Source: Pyrinomonadaceae bacterium
GTDB taxonomy: Bacteria > Acidobacteriota > Blastocatellia > Pyrinomonadales > Pyrinomonadaceae
NCBI GenBank assembly: GCA_025922875.1
Contig: JAICGZ010000012.1
Location: 1-43,952, forward strand
Length of the DNA: 43,952 nucleotides
Reading direction: 5' to 3'
The notes under the pieces were generated by a model. The model had not been told where the DNA came from. It saw nothing but the letters and a program-made list of their open reading frames with translations, and did not search any database. The position numbers and the translations under genes are program-made. Positions 1-8,265 of this stretch are shown here, piece by piece (within the stretch, counting starts at the first letter, position 1; every line of letters begins with the position of its first letter).

Positions 1-213
1 ACTGGCGACGGCCCAATTTCTCTTACCGTGCCCGCCGGTTCGAGTTTCACAATCGAAACCAACACCCCTGAGGAAATCGCCAACGAGGGGTTCATCGTTG
101 CTGAAGACATCACACCTTCCCCACGCCTCAAACGTTGGAGAGTAGGTAACGGCGGGAAGGTGTTCATTCTCAAGACCGGCGAGGGAAAAATTTCCCTGCG
201 CCCACGTAATTAA
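1..213 (+). CDS. C-terminal part of a DUF4097-like (putative adhesin) protein
   Basis: The reading frame is open from the first base of the window to a TAA stop, so this is the last 70 residues of a protein that starts upstream. A GTG at base 28 could be read as a start, but the frame continues before it without a stop, so I treat the gene as 5'-truncated. The residues alternate short hydrophobic strands with Gly/Asn turns (GDGPISLTVPAG, then GNGGKVFILKTGEGKISLRP), which resembles the end of the beta-solenoid repeats of DUF4097 proteins. Those are usually exported or membrane-linked proteins of unknown function. The family assignment rests on this pattern only. The next gene begins 52 bp downstream on the same strand. 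Confidence 0.45.
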   Translation, partial: TGDGPISLTVPAGSSFTIETNTPEEIANEGFIVAEDITPSPRLKRWRVGNGGKVFILKTGEGKISLRPRN

Positions 214-245
214 TCCTGGTAAATCATGTAAATCCTGTAAAAGTT
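214..245. repeat. Short intergenic repeat, 'AATCCTG' family
   Basis: The gap carries two direct variants of an AATCCTGG/AATCCTGT word separated by AAATCATGT. The same words recur at 13321-13351 and 33616-33682. It lies between the partial gene and the DUF5916 gene. Here it does not form a convincing long hairpin, so it is probably a degenerate copy. Confidence 0.45.
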
Positions 246-264
246 CGCTCGCAAATCGAGCTGG

Positions 265-2799
265 ATGAGAATTTATTTGAACCTCCCACGCAGCATATTG
301 CTGGTTCTTAGCCTCGCCCTTTGCGCGAACGCCCAAACGACTACTACACCTTTAGCGGCTGCCACGCCTAGGCCTGATTCGACAGCCACAGCAAAGCCCA
401 GGGAGAGCTTTGTTGTTCCTCCTGAGAAGTCGCAACCGGTCACGATTCCGAAGTTTGATAAGCCACCCATCATCGACGGCAAGCTCGACGAAGAAGTCTG
501 GCAAAAAGCAGCCGTGCTCAAAGACTTTTATCAAATTCAGCCGGGCGACAACACTCCACCTTCAAAACCAACTGAAGTCTTGATCGGATTCGATCCGAGG
601 TTTCTCTATATCGCGTTCAAAGCAACCGACGAACCAGACAAAGTGCGCGCGACTGTCGCCAAACGCGACAACATTTTCAATGACGACTACGTCGGCTTCA
701 TGCTCGACACGTTCAACGACAAACGCAAAGCCTTTGAAGTCTTTTTCAATCCACTCGGAATTCAGGGTGACGGCATCATCACCGAGGGACGTGGCGAAGA
801 CTTCAGCGTGGATTTGTTGATGGAATCCAAAGGCATCATTCACGAAACCGGCTTCAACGTGGAGATAGCCATTCCGTTCAAATCGCTGCGTTTCGAAGCG
901 GGCAAAGGCAAGCTGTGGGGCGCGCACTTCTTTCGTCGTATCAAGCGTTTCGAAAATGAGCTCGACTCGTGGATGCCGTTCTCGCGCAGCATCGACAGCA
1001 ACTTGAGCCAGGCAGGACATCTGACCGGTCTCGAAGGTATTTCCGTTGAACGCACGATCGAATTGATTCCGAGTTTAACGGTGTCGCAGAACAGTCGCTT
1101 TGTCCCTTCACTTCAACCAGACGCTCGCGAGATCGATCCCGGTCGCATCGTCAATGAACCGGTAACACTCGATCTCGGATTAACTGCAAAGTTCATCCCG
1201 AGTTCGGCGGTTACGGTTGACCTCGCTATCAATCCGGACTTTGCGCAAGTCGAGGCCGATCAGCTTGTCGTAACAGCCAACCAGCGTTTCCCGATCTTTT
1301 TTCCCGAGAAGCGTCCATTCTTCCTCGAAGGCATCGACATTTTTCAGACGCCGATCACCGCGGTCCATACGCGCGCGATAGTTGATCCCGACCTGGCCGT
1401 AAAAACCACTGGCAAGTTGGGCCGAAACACGTTTGGCTTGATGGTAGCCAGCGACAATGGCCCAGGAAATTTCAGCGCCGACGATCGCGGCGCCCTGCAC
1501 GCATGTCTCGACCTTCGCACTGTGAAACTGGACGAAGTATGCAACGCTGAACGGTTTGTCGATAAGAACGCTTACATCGGAGTGCTTCGCCTCAAACGTG
1601 ACGTGGGCAAAGAAAACTCGATCGGCATGCTGGCCACGAGTTACAGCTTCATCGAGAAACATAATCAACTCTTAGGAATCGACGGGCGCTTTCGGCTAGA
1701 TAAACAAACGACGTTGAGCTTCCAGACGTTGGGAACGACTTCGCGGAACTTCTTTTTCGATCCGAACGACGGCGTCGACCGTTACCGCACCGGCAATGGT
1801 TTCGCTTATTTGACCAGTTACGTCCGCGCGGGCCGCAACTGGGGTTGGGAACTTTACGGCGAGGGTTTTACGCAGGACTATCGTGCGGATGTCGGTTTCG
1901 TGCAACGCACCAATTCAAACTTCAATTTCGCCTTTATTCGTTATAACTCCGATCCAAATCCGAAGAAGAAGATCATCTCCTATCACATCCATAACGCCAC
2001 TCATGTCGACTACGACTGGCAGGGCCGGATGTACATTTGGGAGACTGAAAACCTGGTCGAGTTACAGTTGCCGCGCAATAGTTACATGGGCGGTTGGTGG
2101 GAAACGGGATACGAGCGGCTGTTCGATCACGAGTTTGGACCAACACGTGAAGCCAAACCATGCAACCCATTTGGCGTGGACGATAACAAGTGCACGTTCT
2201 TTGGCGAGAGTACGGAGCGCGCTTCAAACAAGCAGCACCTGTCGTTCTTCATGGGCTCGAATCCCAGCAAGAAGTTTCAGTTCAACGCTCAGGTCACGCA
2301 TCGTTGGGGACACTTTGATCTCGACTTCGGCAACGGTGATAAGTATCCGCGAGTTAGTCCGGCGGCGTTGCTTTTAGGTCAGGACGCGCCGCTGGATCCG
2401 GGTCGTGGCAACTTGCTTCAGTTCAATGGCAGTGTCAGTTATCAACCGACGAACGAACTGCGTGCATCGTTCAGCATCAACAGCCAACGACTGAAACGTT
2501 ACGACACGGATCGCGTCGCATTCAAAGTCAATATTTTTACATTGCGCGGCACGTATCAGTTTACGAAAGCCACCTTCGCGCGTTTGATTCTCGACTACAA
2601 CACGCTCAACTCGCGGTTGCGATCGCAGGCGCTGCTTGGCTGGACGCCGAGTCCGGGAACGGCTTTCTATGCCGGCTACAATGATGACTTGAACTACGAC
2701 AGCCGCCACCCGTTCACGACCCAGCTCGTACCCGGCTTTCGTCGGAACGCGCGCACGTTCTTCATCAAGATGTCTTACCTGCTCCGGCGTGGTTTCTAA
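265..2799 (+). CDS. DUF5916 outer-membrane protein with N-terminal CBM9-like domain
   Basis: 844 residues. The first about 23 residues form a signal peptide ending in CANAQ, followed by a Pro/Thr-rich linker. Residues about 60-255 look like a family 9 carbohydrate-binding-like domain (PPIIDGKLDEEVWQKA, then FLYIAFKATD and DDYVGFMLDTFND), which in this family precedes DUF5916. The rest contains the conserved FPEKRPFFLEG segment and many alternating beta strands with aromatic girdles, typical of a predicted outer-membrane beta-barrel. Such proteins are common in Acidobacteriota and Bacteroidota; their substrate is not established. The ATG at 265 is the only start that includes the signal peptide. 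The gene precedes an RND efflux pair on the same strand with a 100-bp gap, so co-function is possible but not shown. Confidence 0.85.
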   Translation: MRIYLNLPRSILLVLSLALCANAQTTTTPLAAATPRPDSTATAKPRESFVVPPEKSQPVTIPKFDKPPIIDGKLDEEVWQKAAVLKDFYQIQPGDNTPPSKPTEVLIGFDPRFLYIAFKATDEPDKVRATVAKRDNIFNDDYVGFMLDTFNDKRKAFEVFFNPLGIQGDGIITEGRGEDFSVDLLMESKGIIHETGFNVEIAIPFKSLRFEAGKGKLWGAHFFRRIKRFENELDSWMPFSRSIDSNLSQAGHLTGLEGISVERTIELIPSLTVSQNSRFVPSLQPDAREIDPGRIVNEPVTLDLGLTAKFIPSSAVTVDLAINPDFAQVEADQLVVTANQRFPIFFPEKRPFFLEGIDIFQTPITAVHTRAIVDPDLAVKTTGKLGRNTFGLMVASDNGPGNFSADDRGALHACLDLRTVKLDEVCNAERFVDKNAYIGVLRLKRDVGKENSIGMLATSYSFIEKHNQLLGIDGRFRLDKQTTLSFQTLGTTSRNFFFDPNDGVDRYRTGNGFAYLTSYVRAGRNWGWELYGEGFTQDYRADVGFVQRTNSNFNFAFIRYNSDPNPKKKIISYHIHNATHVDYDWQGRMYIWETENLVELQLPRNSYMGGWWETGYERLFDHEFGPTREAKPCNPFGVDDNKCTFFGESTERASNKQHLSFFMGSNPSKKFQFNAQVTHRWGHFDLDFGNGDKYPRVSPAALLLGQDAPLDPGRGNLLQFNGSVSYQPTNELRASFSINSQRLKRYDTDRVAFKVNIFTLRGTYQFTKATFARLILDYNTLNSRLRSQALLGWTPSPGTAFYAGYNDDLNYDSRHPFTTQLVPGFRRNARTFFIKMSYLLRRGF

Positions 2800-2806
2800 A
2801 GTGCCG

Positions 2807-2878
2807 GCCACAAAGAAGCAACAAAAAGCGCAAATGGGTTAAGTAAACCGTTTACAGGTTTTGTGCCTCTTAGTGGCT
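2807..2878. repeat. Imperfect inverted repeat, 'TTTTGTGCCTCTTAGTGGCT' family
   Basis: The left arm GCCACAAAGAAGCAACAAAA (2807-2826) pairs imperfectly with the right arm TTTTGTGCCTCTTAGTGGCT (2859-2878). A half copy of the right arm, with TTTTGTGCCTCTTATGGCT, occurs at 32273-32291 before the UbiX-like gene. It lies between the DUF5916 gene and the adaptor gene and may act as a weak transcription terminator. Confidence 0.6.
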
Positions 2879-2899
2879 CGCATGTTAAACTGCCAAACG

Positions 2900-4114
2900 A
2901 TGTCTCAGACCAGGACACTGTTATTACTCGGAGTGTCGCTCCTGTTGGCGGCGCTTTTTTTAACTTCGTGTAAGAGTGATTATCAGGCGTCGCAACGACA
3001 GAATCGTCAAGGCGAGACCGGTCCCGCTCGGAAAGTTAAAACTATGGCTGTTGCCGAAACTCCATTCGGCGAAACTGTGACTGCAACCGGTACCCTCGCA
3101 GCTTACGATCAAACCACCGTCAGCGTTAAAGTTCCGGGCCGTGTGCGCACCATCTCCGTTGATCTCGGATCAGTTGTTTCCCGTGGACAAGTGATCGCTC
3201 AACTCGACGTGCAAGACTACCAGCTTCGGGTACAGCAAGCGGAGGCGTCACTGGCGCAGGCCCGCGCGCGTCTTGGCCTCGCGCCTGATGGAACCGACGA
3301 CCGCGTCGATCCGGAACAGACCGCCACCGTGCGCCAGGCGCGCGCTGTGCTCGACGAGGCGAGATACAGCCGCGATCGCGCCGCGCGCTTAGTGGAGCAG
3401 GGTGTAATTGCAAAAGCTGAGTTTGATTCCGCCACCGCAACCTTCAAAGTCGCTGAAGGTCGTTATCAGGATGCTTACGAGGAGATTCGCAACCGGCAGG
3501 GCCTCCTGGCGCAACGAAGATCGGAGTTGGCGCTGGCGCGACAACAATTAAAAGATACTGCGGTCGTGGCGCCGCTGAATGGTGTTGTGCAGGAGAAGGT
3601 CACGAGCGTCGGCGAGTATCTCGCGGCAGGCGCTCCGGTCGTCAACATCGTGCGGATAGATCCGTTGCGACTGCGGGCTCAAGTACCCGAACGCGAATCG
3701 CGCACAGTTCGAACCGGTCAGGATGTTCGGGTAACCGTGGAGGGTGATTCGATTGTCTATCTTGGTAAGATCACGCGTCTTAGTCCTGTGATCGCCGAGC
3801 AGAATCGAATGCTTTTGGTCGAAGCTGACGTGCGAAATAATGGAACACTTCGGCCCGGGTCTTTTGCGCACGCGGAGATCGTGACGAACGACGCGAAGAT
3901 GGCCGTGACAGTTCCGAACAACGCGATTGTTACGTTTGCGGGTATTGAAAAGGTGATCATCGTTCAGAACGGCAAGGCGTTGGAGAAACCGATAACCACC
4001 GGGCGTCGCAATACCGAGTTCACGGAAATCGTAGCGGGCGTTTCGGTTGGGGAAAAAGTAGTCGTCGATCCGGGCAACCTGCAATCGGGGCAGGCTGTCG
4101 AAGTGGTCGAGTAA
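2900..4114 (+). CDS. RND efflux periplasmic adaptor lipoprotein (HlyD/AcrA family)
   Basis: 404 residues from ATG 2900. The frame is open upstream to a TTG at 2861 and an ATG at 2882, but the ATG at 2900 gives a clean lipoprotein signal peptide with lipobox LTSC near residue 24, so I chose it; the extra upstream bases are repeat sequence. The family layout is visible: a barrel-sandwich half-motif (GTLAAYDQTTVSVKVPG), a coiled-coil hairpin rich in Ala/Gln/Arg (residues about 105-200), the second lipoyl half (APLNGVVQEKVTSVGEYL), then beta-barrel and membrane-proximal domains. The protein should link the inner-membrane RND pump to an outer-membrane channel. The permease gene starts 39 bp downstream. 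No TolC-like channel gene is present in the window. Confidence 0.92.
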   Translation: MSQTRTLLLLGVSLLLAALFLTSCKSDYQASQRQNRQGETGPARKVKTMAVAETPFGETVTATGTLAAYDQTTVSVKVPGRVRTISVDLGSVVSRGQVIAQLDVQDYQLRVQQAEASLAQARARLGLAPDGTDDRVDPEQTATVRQARAVLDEARYSRDRAARLVEQGVIAKAEFDSATATFKVAEGRYQDAYEEIRNRQGLLAQRRSELALARQQLKDTAVVAPLNGVVQEKVTSVGEYLAAGAPVVNIVRIDPLRLRAQVPERESRTVRTGQDVRVTVEGDSIVYLGKITRLSPVIAEQNRMLLVEADVRNNGTLRPGSFAHAEIVTNDAKMAVTVPNNAIVTFAGIEKVIIVQNGKALEKPITTGRRNTEFTEIVAGVSVGEKVVVDPGNLQSGQAVEVVE

Positions 4115-4122
4115 ATAGCTCC

Positions 4123-4144
4123 TATAGGTCATATAAGACCTATA
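4123..4144. repeat. Palindrome of the 'ATAGGTCCTATAGGACCTAT' family
   Basis: TATAGGTC and GACCTATA form an 8-bp perfect stem around a 6-base loop in the 39-bp gap between adaptor and permease. The hairpin ends 9 bases before the permease ATG, where a ribosome binding site would be expected; no clear Shine-Dalgarno is visible there. A longer copy lies at 7443-7475 directly after the permease. Confidence 0.7.
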
Positions 4145-4153
4145 TCTTCTTAA

Positions 4154-7100
4154 ATGCAAAAACTAGCTGAAATCTGTATTCGACGTCCCGTCTTCGCGAC
4201 CATGATCGTCTTGTCGCTGGTCGTGGTTGGGGCCGCGGGGTTTTTCCGGCTCGGCGTCGATCGGTTTCCAGCGGTTGACCTTCCGACAGTCTCTGTTCGC
4301 GTGGGACTTCCCGGCGCGGCGCCAGAGGAAGTCGAATCACTAATCTCGGAGCAAGTCGAAGAAGTAGTCAATACGGTAGATGGCATCAGCGAATTGCGTT
4401 CGATCTCGGGGCAGGGGAACTCGATCGTCATCGCTACGTTTAATCTCGATCGGGACCTGGAATCGGCGGCCCAGGACGTTCGCGATCGTGTCAACACTCT
4501 CGGTCGTCGACTTCCTGAAGACGCTACTCCTCCGGTTGTCCAGAAGTTCGATAACGACAGTACCCCGGTGCTAACGATTGCGCTCACCGCGGATCGGTCC
4601 CTCAGAGAACTTACAGAACTCGCGGACAAAACCGCGCGCCCTCAACTGGAGCGAGTGGGAGGTGTCGGCGAAATACGCGTTGTCGGCGGACTCGACCGCG
4701 CCATCAATGTTTGGATCGACGCGGAACGTCTCGCTGCCTACCAGATATCAATTTCGCAGATAAGAGACGCGCTCGGACGCCAAAACGCGGATGTTCCCGG
4801 CGGAAACGTGACCACCGGCAAGGAAGAACTAACTCTTCGAACGCTCGGACGATTCACTAATCCGAAGCAGTTTGGCGATCTAGTCATTGCGAACGTAAAC
4901 GGCGCGCCCGTCAGGCTTCGTGATGTCGGACGCGTCGAAGACGGCACGAAAGAACAGCGCTCGTTTTCACGACTCAACGGCGTTCCCACCGTCACCCTCG
5001 ACATTCGTCGTCAGTCAGGTGCAAACACAGTTGAGGTAATCAATGGTCTTAAAGCGGCATTGCCGCGTATCGCCCCCCAGCTTCCTGAAGACGTCAAGCT
5101 TGAAGTAATTCGCGACCAGTCCCGCTACATCGAAGCGGCGCTTCATGAAATCGAGACACACCTCGTCCTCGGAAGCATTCTTGCGAGTCTTGTGGTGCTC
5201 GTGTTTATGCGTTCGTGGCGCTCGACGTTGATTGCCGCGGTCGCTATTCCCTGCTCGGTTATCTCAACTTTCGGAATGATGCGCGCGCTCGACTTTACGC
5301 TCAATAGTGTAACGATGCTCGCGCTCGTGTTGATGGTGGGCGTAGTTATCGACGACGCCATTGTGGTGCTCGAAAACATCTTCCGCTTCATTGAAGAAAA
5401 AAGAATTGAGGCAAAGGAAGCGGCGCGCGAGGCGACGAAGGACATAGGCCTCGCTGTTTTGGCTACCACGCTGTCTCTCGTCGTGATCTTTCTGCCGGTC
5501 TCGTTCATGTCGTCGATTTCCGGCCGCTTCCTTTACCAGTTCGGTATTACAGCCGCCGTGGCGATCATGGTCAGCTTGCTGGTGTCGTTCACGTTGACGC
5601 CGATGATGAGCTCGCGGCTGATTCGCGTGACCGACGCGAAGGGTGGTCATGAAGGCCCGGCCTCGCGACGTGGTTTTTATCGTTGGATCGACGCAGCTTA
5701 TACGTCTTTGCTGGCGTTTTCGATGCGCCATCGTCTCGCGGTTGCGGTGATCGCCATCTTGACGGTGCTCACGAGTATTCCACTCTATCGCGCGGTGAAG
5801 CAGGAGTTCATTCCGTCGAACGTCGATGAAGCTGAGTTTGAAGTCAGCGTCAACGGACCGGAAGGAACGAACCTCGCGGTTATGAATGAGACGATCACCG
5901 CCATGGAAAAAGACATTCTCGAGACTCCGGGCGTGAGGCTCGTGTTGTCATCGGCCGGCGGCGGCTTTCTTGGCGGCGTTAATCAGGGCGACGCTTACGT
6001 GCGCATCGCGCCACATGAAGAGCGTACGCTTTCGTTTTCGAAGTTTTGGGCCGAGACAAAGAAGGGAAATCCGCTAAACGCTTTCAGGGGAAACTACACG
6101 CAGCAAGACGTTATGCAGGAGGTCCGCAGGCGATTGCAAAAATACGCGCCGATGCGATCCGGTGTGCGTAACGGGCGGTCGTTTAACTTCGGTGCGGGCG
6201 GGCGTACCGACATTGACTTTGTATTTCGCGGACCTGATCTCATCCAGCTTTCCAGGTACGCCGACGAGCTGGTTGAACGATCGGAGGAACTCGGCGGTAT
6301 CGTCGACGCTGATACCACGCTGAAACTAAACAAACCGGAACTCCGTGTGACAATCGATCGCGAACGAGCCGCTGACCTCGGCGTTGATACTTCTGACATC
6401 GCCACGAGCTTGCGCCTGATGGTGGGTGGTGAAGAAGAGGCGTCGCGGTTCAGAGACGAGTCGATTAACGAAGATTACGACGTGCAGTTGCGACTCACTG
6501 AAGCAGATCGGCGTGACGCTGACACGATTAGCCGTTTGTACGTTCCTTCGTCGCGGAGCCGAGCCGGAGCTGAAGGCGGCGGTGGAGCCGGACTCGTGCG
6601 GCTCGACAACCTGGTAAAGATCACGCGCGACACCAGCCCTTCTCGAATCGATCGTCTCGATCGCGAGCGGCAAGTGTCAGTGCGCGCCTCAGTCGCGCCG
6701 GGATACGCGCTTGCGGATCGCATCGAAGCGCTGCGGCAAACAGTTCGTGAAATGAATTTGCCCGTGGCTTACACGACCACTGTTTCCGGTCGAGCGCGCG
6801 AACTCGAACGGACGTTCACTGAGTTCATCTGGGCCTTCATTCTGTCGATCATTTTCATGTACATGATTCTGGCTTCGCAGTTTGAAAGCACGGTGCACCC
6901 GCTCACGATTCTCTTGAGCTTGCCTCTGTCTGTGCCTTTCGCGTTGTTGTCGTTGTGGGGAACAGGAAACACGCTGAATCTCTATTCAGCCTTGGGCGTG
7001 CTGGTCTTATTTGGCGTGGTGAAGAAGAACGCGATCTTGCAGATCGATCACATGAACAACTTGCGCGCGAAGGGCATGGAACGCTACGAAGCGATAATGC

Positions 7101-7438
7101 AAGGCAATCGCGATCGTTTGCGTCCGATTCTGATGACCACTCTCGCGCTGGTTGCCGGCATGTTGCCGCTTGCGCTTGGTTCCGGACCTGGAGCTGAAGA
7201 GCGTCGTTCGATCGCGATCGTCGTTATCGGTGGCCAAACGCTCTCGCTGCTGCTGACGTTGATCGCTACGCCGGTGGTCTATTCCCTGCTCGACGATGCG
7301 AAAGCAACTGCGCGTTGGCGCCGCTTCACGCAGGGCGCCTCAGCCATTAGGCATGGAATTGTTGAACGATTGAAGCCACGGAGAAAGCCACGCAAAGCCA
7401 CTGCTGAAGATGAAATTCAAGCCGGCGCCGGTGATTGA
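4154..7438 (+). CDS. RND efflux permease (AcrB/HAE1-like)
   Basis: 1094 residues, slightly above the usual 1030-1050. The N-terminal IRRPVFATMIVLSLVVVG is the first transmembrane helix of RND pumps. The proton-relay Asp pair is present in GVVIDDAIVVLENIFR (about residue 400), and the matching TM10 Lys in GVVKKNAILQIDHMN. Two periplasmic porter/docking loops and about twelve membrane helices can be followed. There is a Gly/Ala-rich insertion (GAEGGGGAG) in the second periplasmic half and a basic C-terminal tail. The protein forms the inner-membrane pump with the adaptor encoded just upstream. The substrate class cannot be told from sequence; the heavy-metal (CzcA) type seems less likely. Confidence 0.93.
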   Translation: MQKLAEICIRRPVFATMIVLSLVVVGAAGFFRLGVDRFPAVDLPTVSVRVGLPGAAPEEVESLISEQVEEVVNTVDGISELRSISGQGNSIVIATFNLDRDLESAAQDVRDRVNTLGRRLPEDATPPVVQKFDNDSTPVLTIALTADRSLRELTELADKTARPQLERVGGVGEIRVVGGLDRAINVWIDAERLAAYQISISQIRDALGRQNADVPGGNVTTGKEELTLRTLGRFTNPKQFGDLVIANVNGAPVRLRDVGRVEDGTKEQRSFSRLNGVPTVTLDIRRQSGANTVEVINGLKAALPRIAPQLPEDVKLEVIRDQSRYIEAALHEIETHLVLGSILASLVVLVFMRSWRSTLIAAVAIPCSVISTFGMMRALDFTLNSVTMLALVLMVGVVIDDAIVVLENIFRFIEEKRIEAKEAAREATKDIGLAVLATTLSLVVIFLPVSFMSSISGRFLYQFGITAAVAIMVSLLVSFTLTPMMSSRLIRVTDAKGGHEGPASRRGFYRWIDAAYTSLLAFSMRHRLAVAVIAILTVLTSIPLYRAVKQEFIPSNVDEAEFEVSVNGPEGTNLAVMNETITAMEKDILETPGVRLVLSSAGGGFLGGVNQGDAYVRIAPHEERTLSFSKFWAETKKGNPLNAFRGNYTQQDVMQEVRRRLQKYAPMRSGVRNGRSFNFGAGGRTDIDFVFRGPDLIQLSRYADELVERSEELGGIVDADTTLKLNKPELRVTIDRERAADLGVDTSDIATSLRLMVGGEEEASRFRDESINEDYDVQLRLTEADRRDADTISRLYVPSSRSRAGAEGGGGAGLVRLDNLVKITRDTSPSRIDRLDRERQVSVRASVAPGYALADRIEALRQTVREMNLPVAYTTTVSGRARELERTFTEFIWAFILSIIFMYMILASQFESTVHPLTILLSLPLSVPFALLSLWGTGNTLNLYSALGVLVLFGVVKKNAILQIDHMNNLRAKGMERYEAIMQGNRDRLRPILMTTLALVAGMLPLALGSGPGAEERRSIAIVVIGGQTLSLLLTLIATPVVYSLLDDAKATARWRRFTQGASAIRHGIVERLKPRRKPRKATAEDEIQAGAGD

Positions 7439-7442
7439 TTTC

Positions 7443-7475
7443 ATATAGGTCCTATTGGTCCTATAGGACCTATAT
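7443..7475. terminator. Palindromic repeat acting as a probable bidirectional terminator
   Basis: ATATAGGTCCTAT (7443-7455) and ATAGGACCTATAT (7463-7475) form a perfect 13-bp stem with a 7-base loop. It fills the 44-bp gap between the convergent permease and aldolase-like genes, where a bidirectional terminator would be expected. It belongs to the same repeat family as 4123-4144. No U-tract follows on either strand, so the termination role is inferred. Confidence 0.65.
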
Positions 7476-7482
7476 CAACCTC

Positions 7483-8265
7483 TCAATCCCTAAAATTCGC
7501 GCCCATTCGATCCAGCTTTCGCAACAGCCCGGGCCACACTAAGCGCCCACCGCCGCCCTGCGTAACCACCGCTTCCTGCGATGGAATCTGCGCGAAGACA
7601 CGCGCGTCGATCGGCACCAGCTTCCCGCCACCCGACTGCGCCAGGATCTGTATCCGGCACGCTCGCTCCAACAGAAACATCGAAAGAAACGCATCAGCTA
7701 CCGATCGTCCCACCGTCAGCAAGCCGTGATTTCTCAGAATCAAAAACGTCTTCCTGCCGAGATCCGCGACGAGGCGTGGCTTCTCTTCGTCGTTCAACGC
7801 CAGCCCTTCGTAGTCGTGATAGCCGAGTGAGGCTAAAACAAAGAGCGACTGCTGCGAGATCGGAAGCAAACCATCCTGTTGTGCTGACACCGCGATACCG
7901 TAGTCTGTGTGCAGGTGCATGACACAGAGCGCGTCCTCGCGCGCTGCGTGCACGGCGCTGTGGATCGTGAACCCGGCGGGATTGATACTGTATTCCGAGT
8001 CCATCACGATCTTCCCTTCGAGATCCACTTTCACCAGGCTCGACGCGGTGATCTCTTCGAACATCATCCCGTACGGGTTGATTAAAAAATGATGCTCCGG
8101 ACCAGGCACGCGCGCTGAGATGTGTGTGAAGACGAGATCGTCCCAACCGTAGTCCGCCACTAGACGATACGCGGCAGCCAGATCAATGCGGACCTGCCAT
8201 TCTTCCGGTGAAACCAAATCGCGAACGTTGGATCTCTTAACCTGTTCAGGGGCGCTCATAATCAT
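7483..8265 (-). CDS. Class II aldolase/adducin family protein
   Basis: 260 residues. The fold family is recognised by LAAAYRLVADYGWDDLVFTH, ISARVPG, a HLHTDYGIAVSA segment that supplies two zinc-binding His, and RNHGLLTVG with the third metal His. The family includes L-fuculose-1-phosphate and L-ribulose-5-phosphate aldolases/epimerases and adducin-like proteins; the exact substrate is unclear. The ATG overlaps the stop of the nicotinate phosphoribosyltransferase gene by 4 bases (ATGA), so translation is probably coupled and it is the third gene of that operon. Its job in an NAD-salvage operon is not evident. Confidence 0.85.
   Translation of the reverse strand: MIMSAPEQVKRSNVRDLVSPEEWQVRIDLAAAYRLVADYGWDDLVFTHISARVPGPEHHFLINPYGMMFEEITASSLVKVDLEGKIVMDSEYSINPAGFTIHSAVHAAREDALCVMHLHTDYGIAVSAQQDGLLPISQQSLFVLASLGYHDYEGLALNDEEKPRLVADLGRKTFLILRNHGLLTVGRSVADAFLSMFLLERACRIQILAQSGGGKLVPIDARVFAQIPSQEAVVTQGGGGRLVWPGLLRKLDRMGANFRD

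Noticed and set aside
562-1668. Long open frames on the minus strand opposite the DUF5916 gene
   Set aside because: They are antisense shadows of a well-supported gene, with no recognisable domain and no ribosome binding site.
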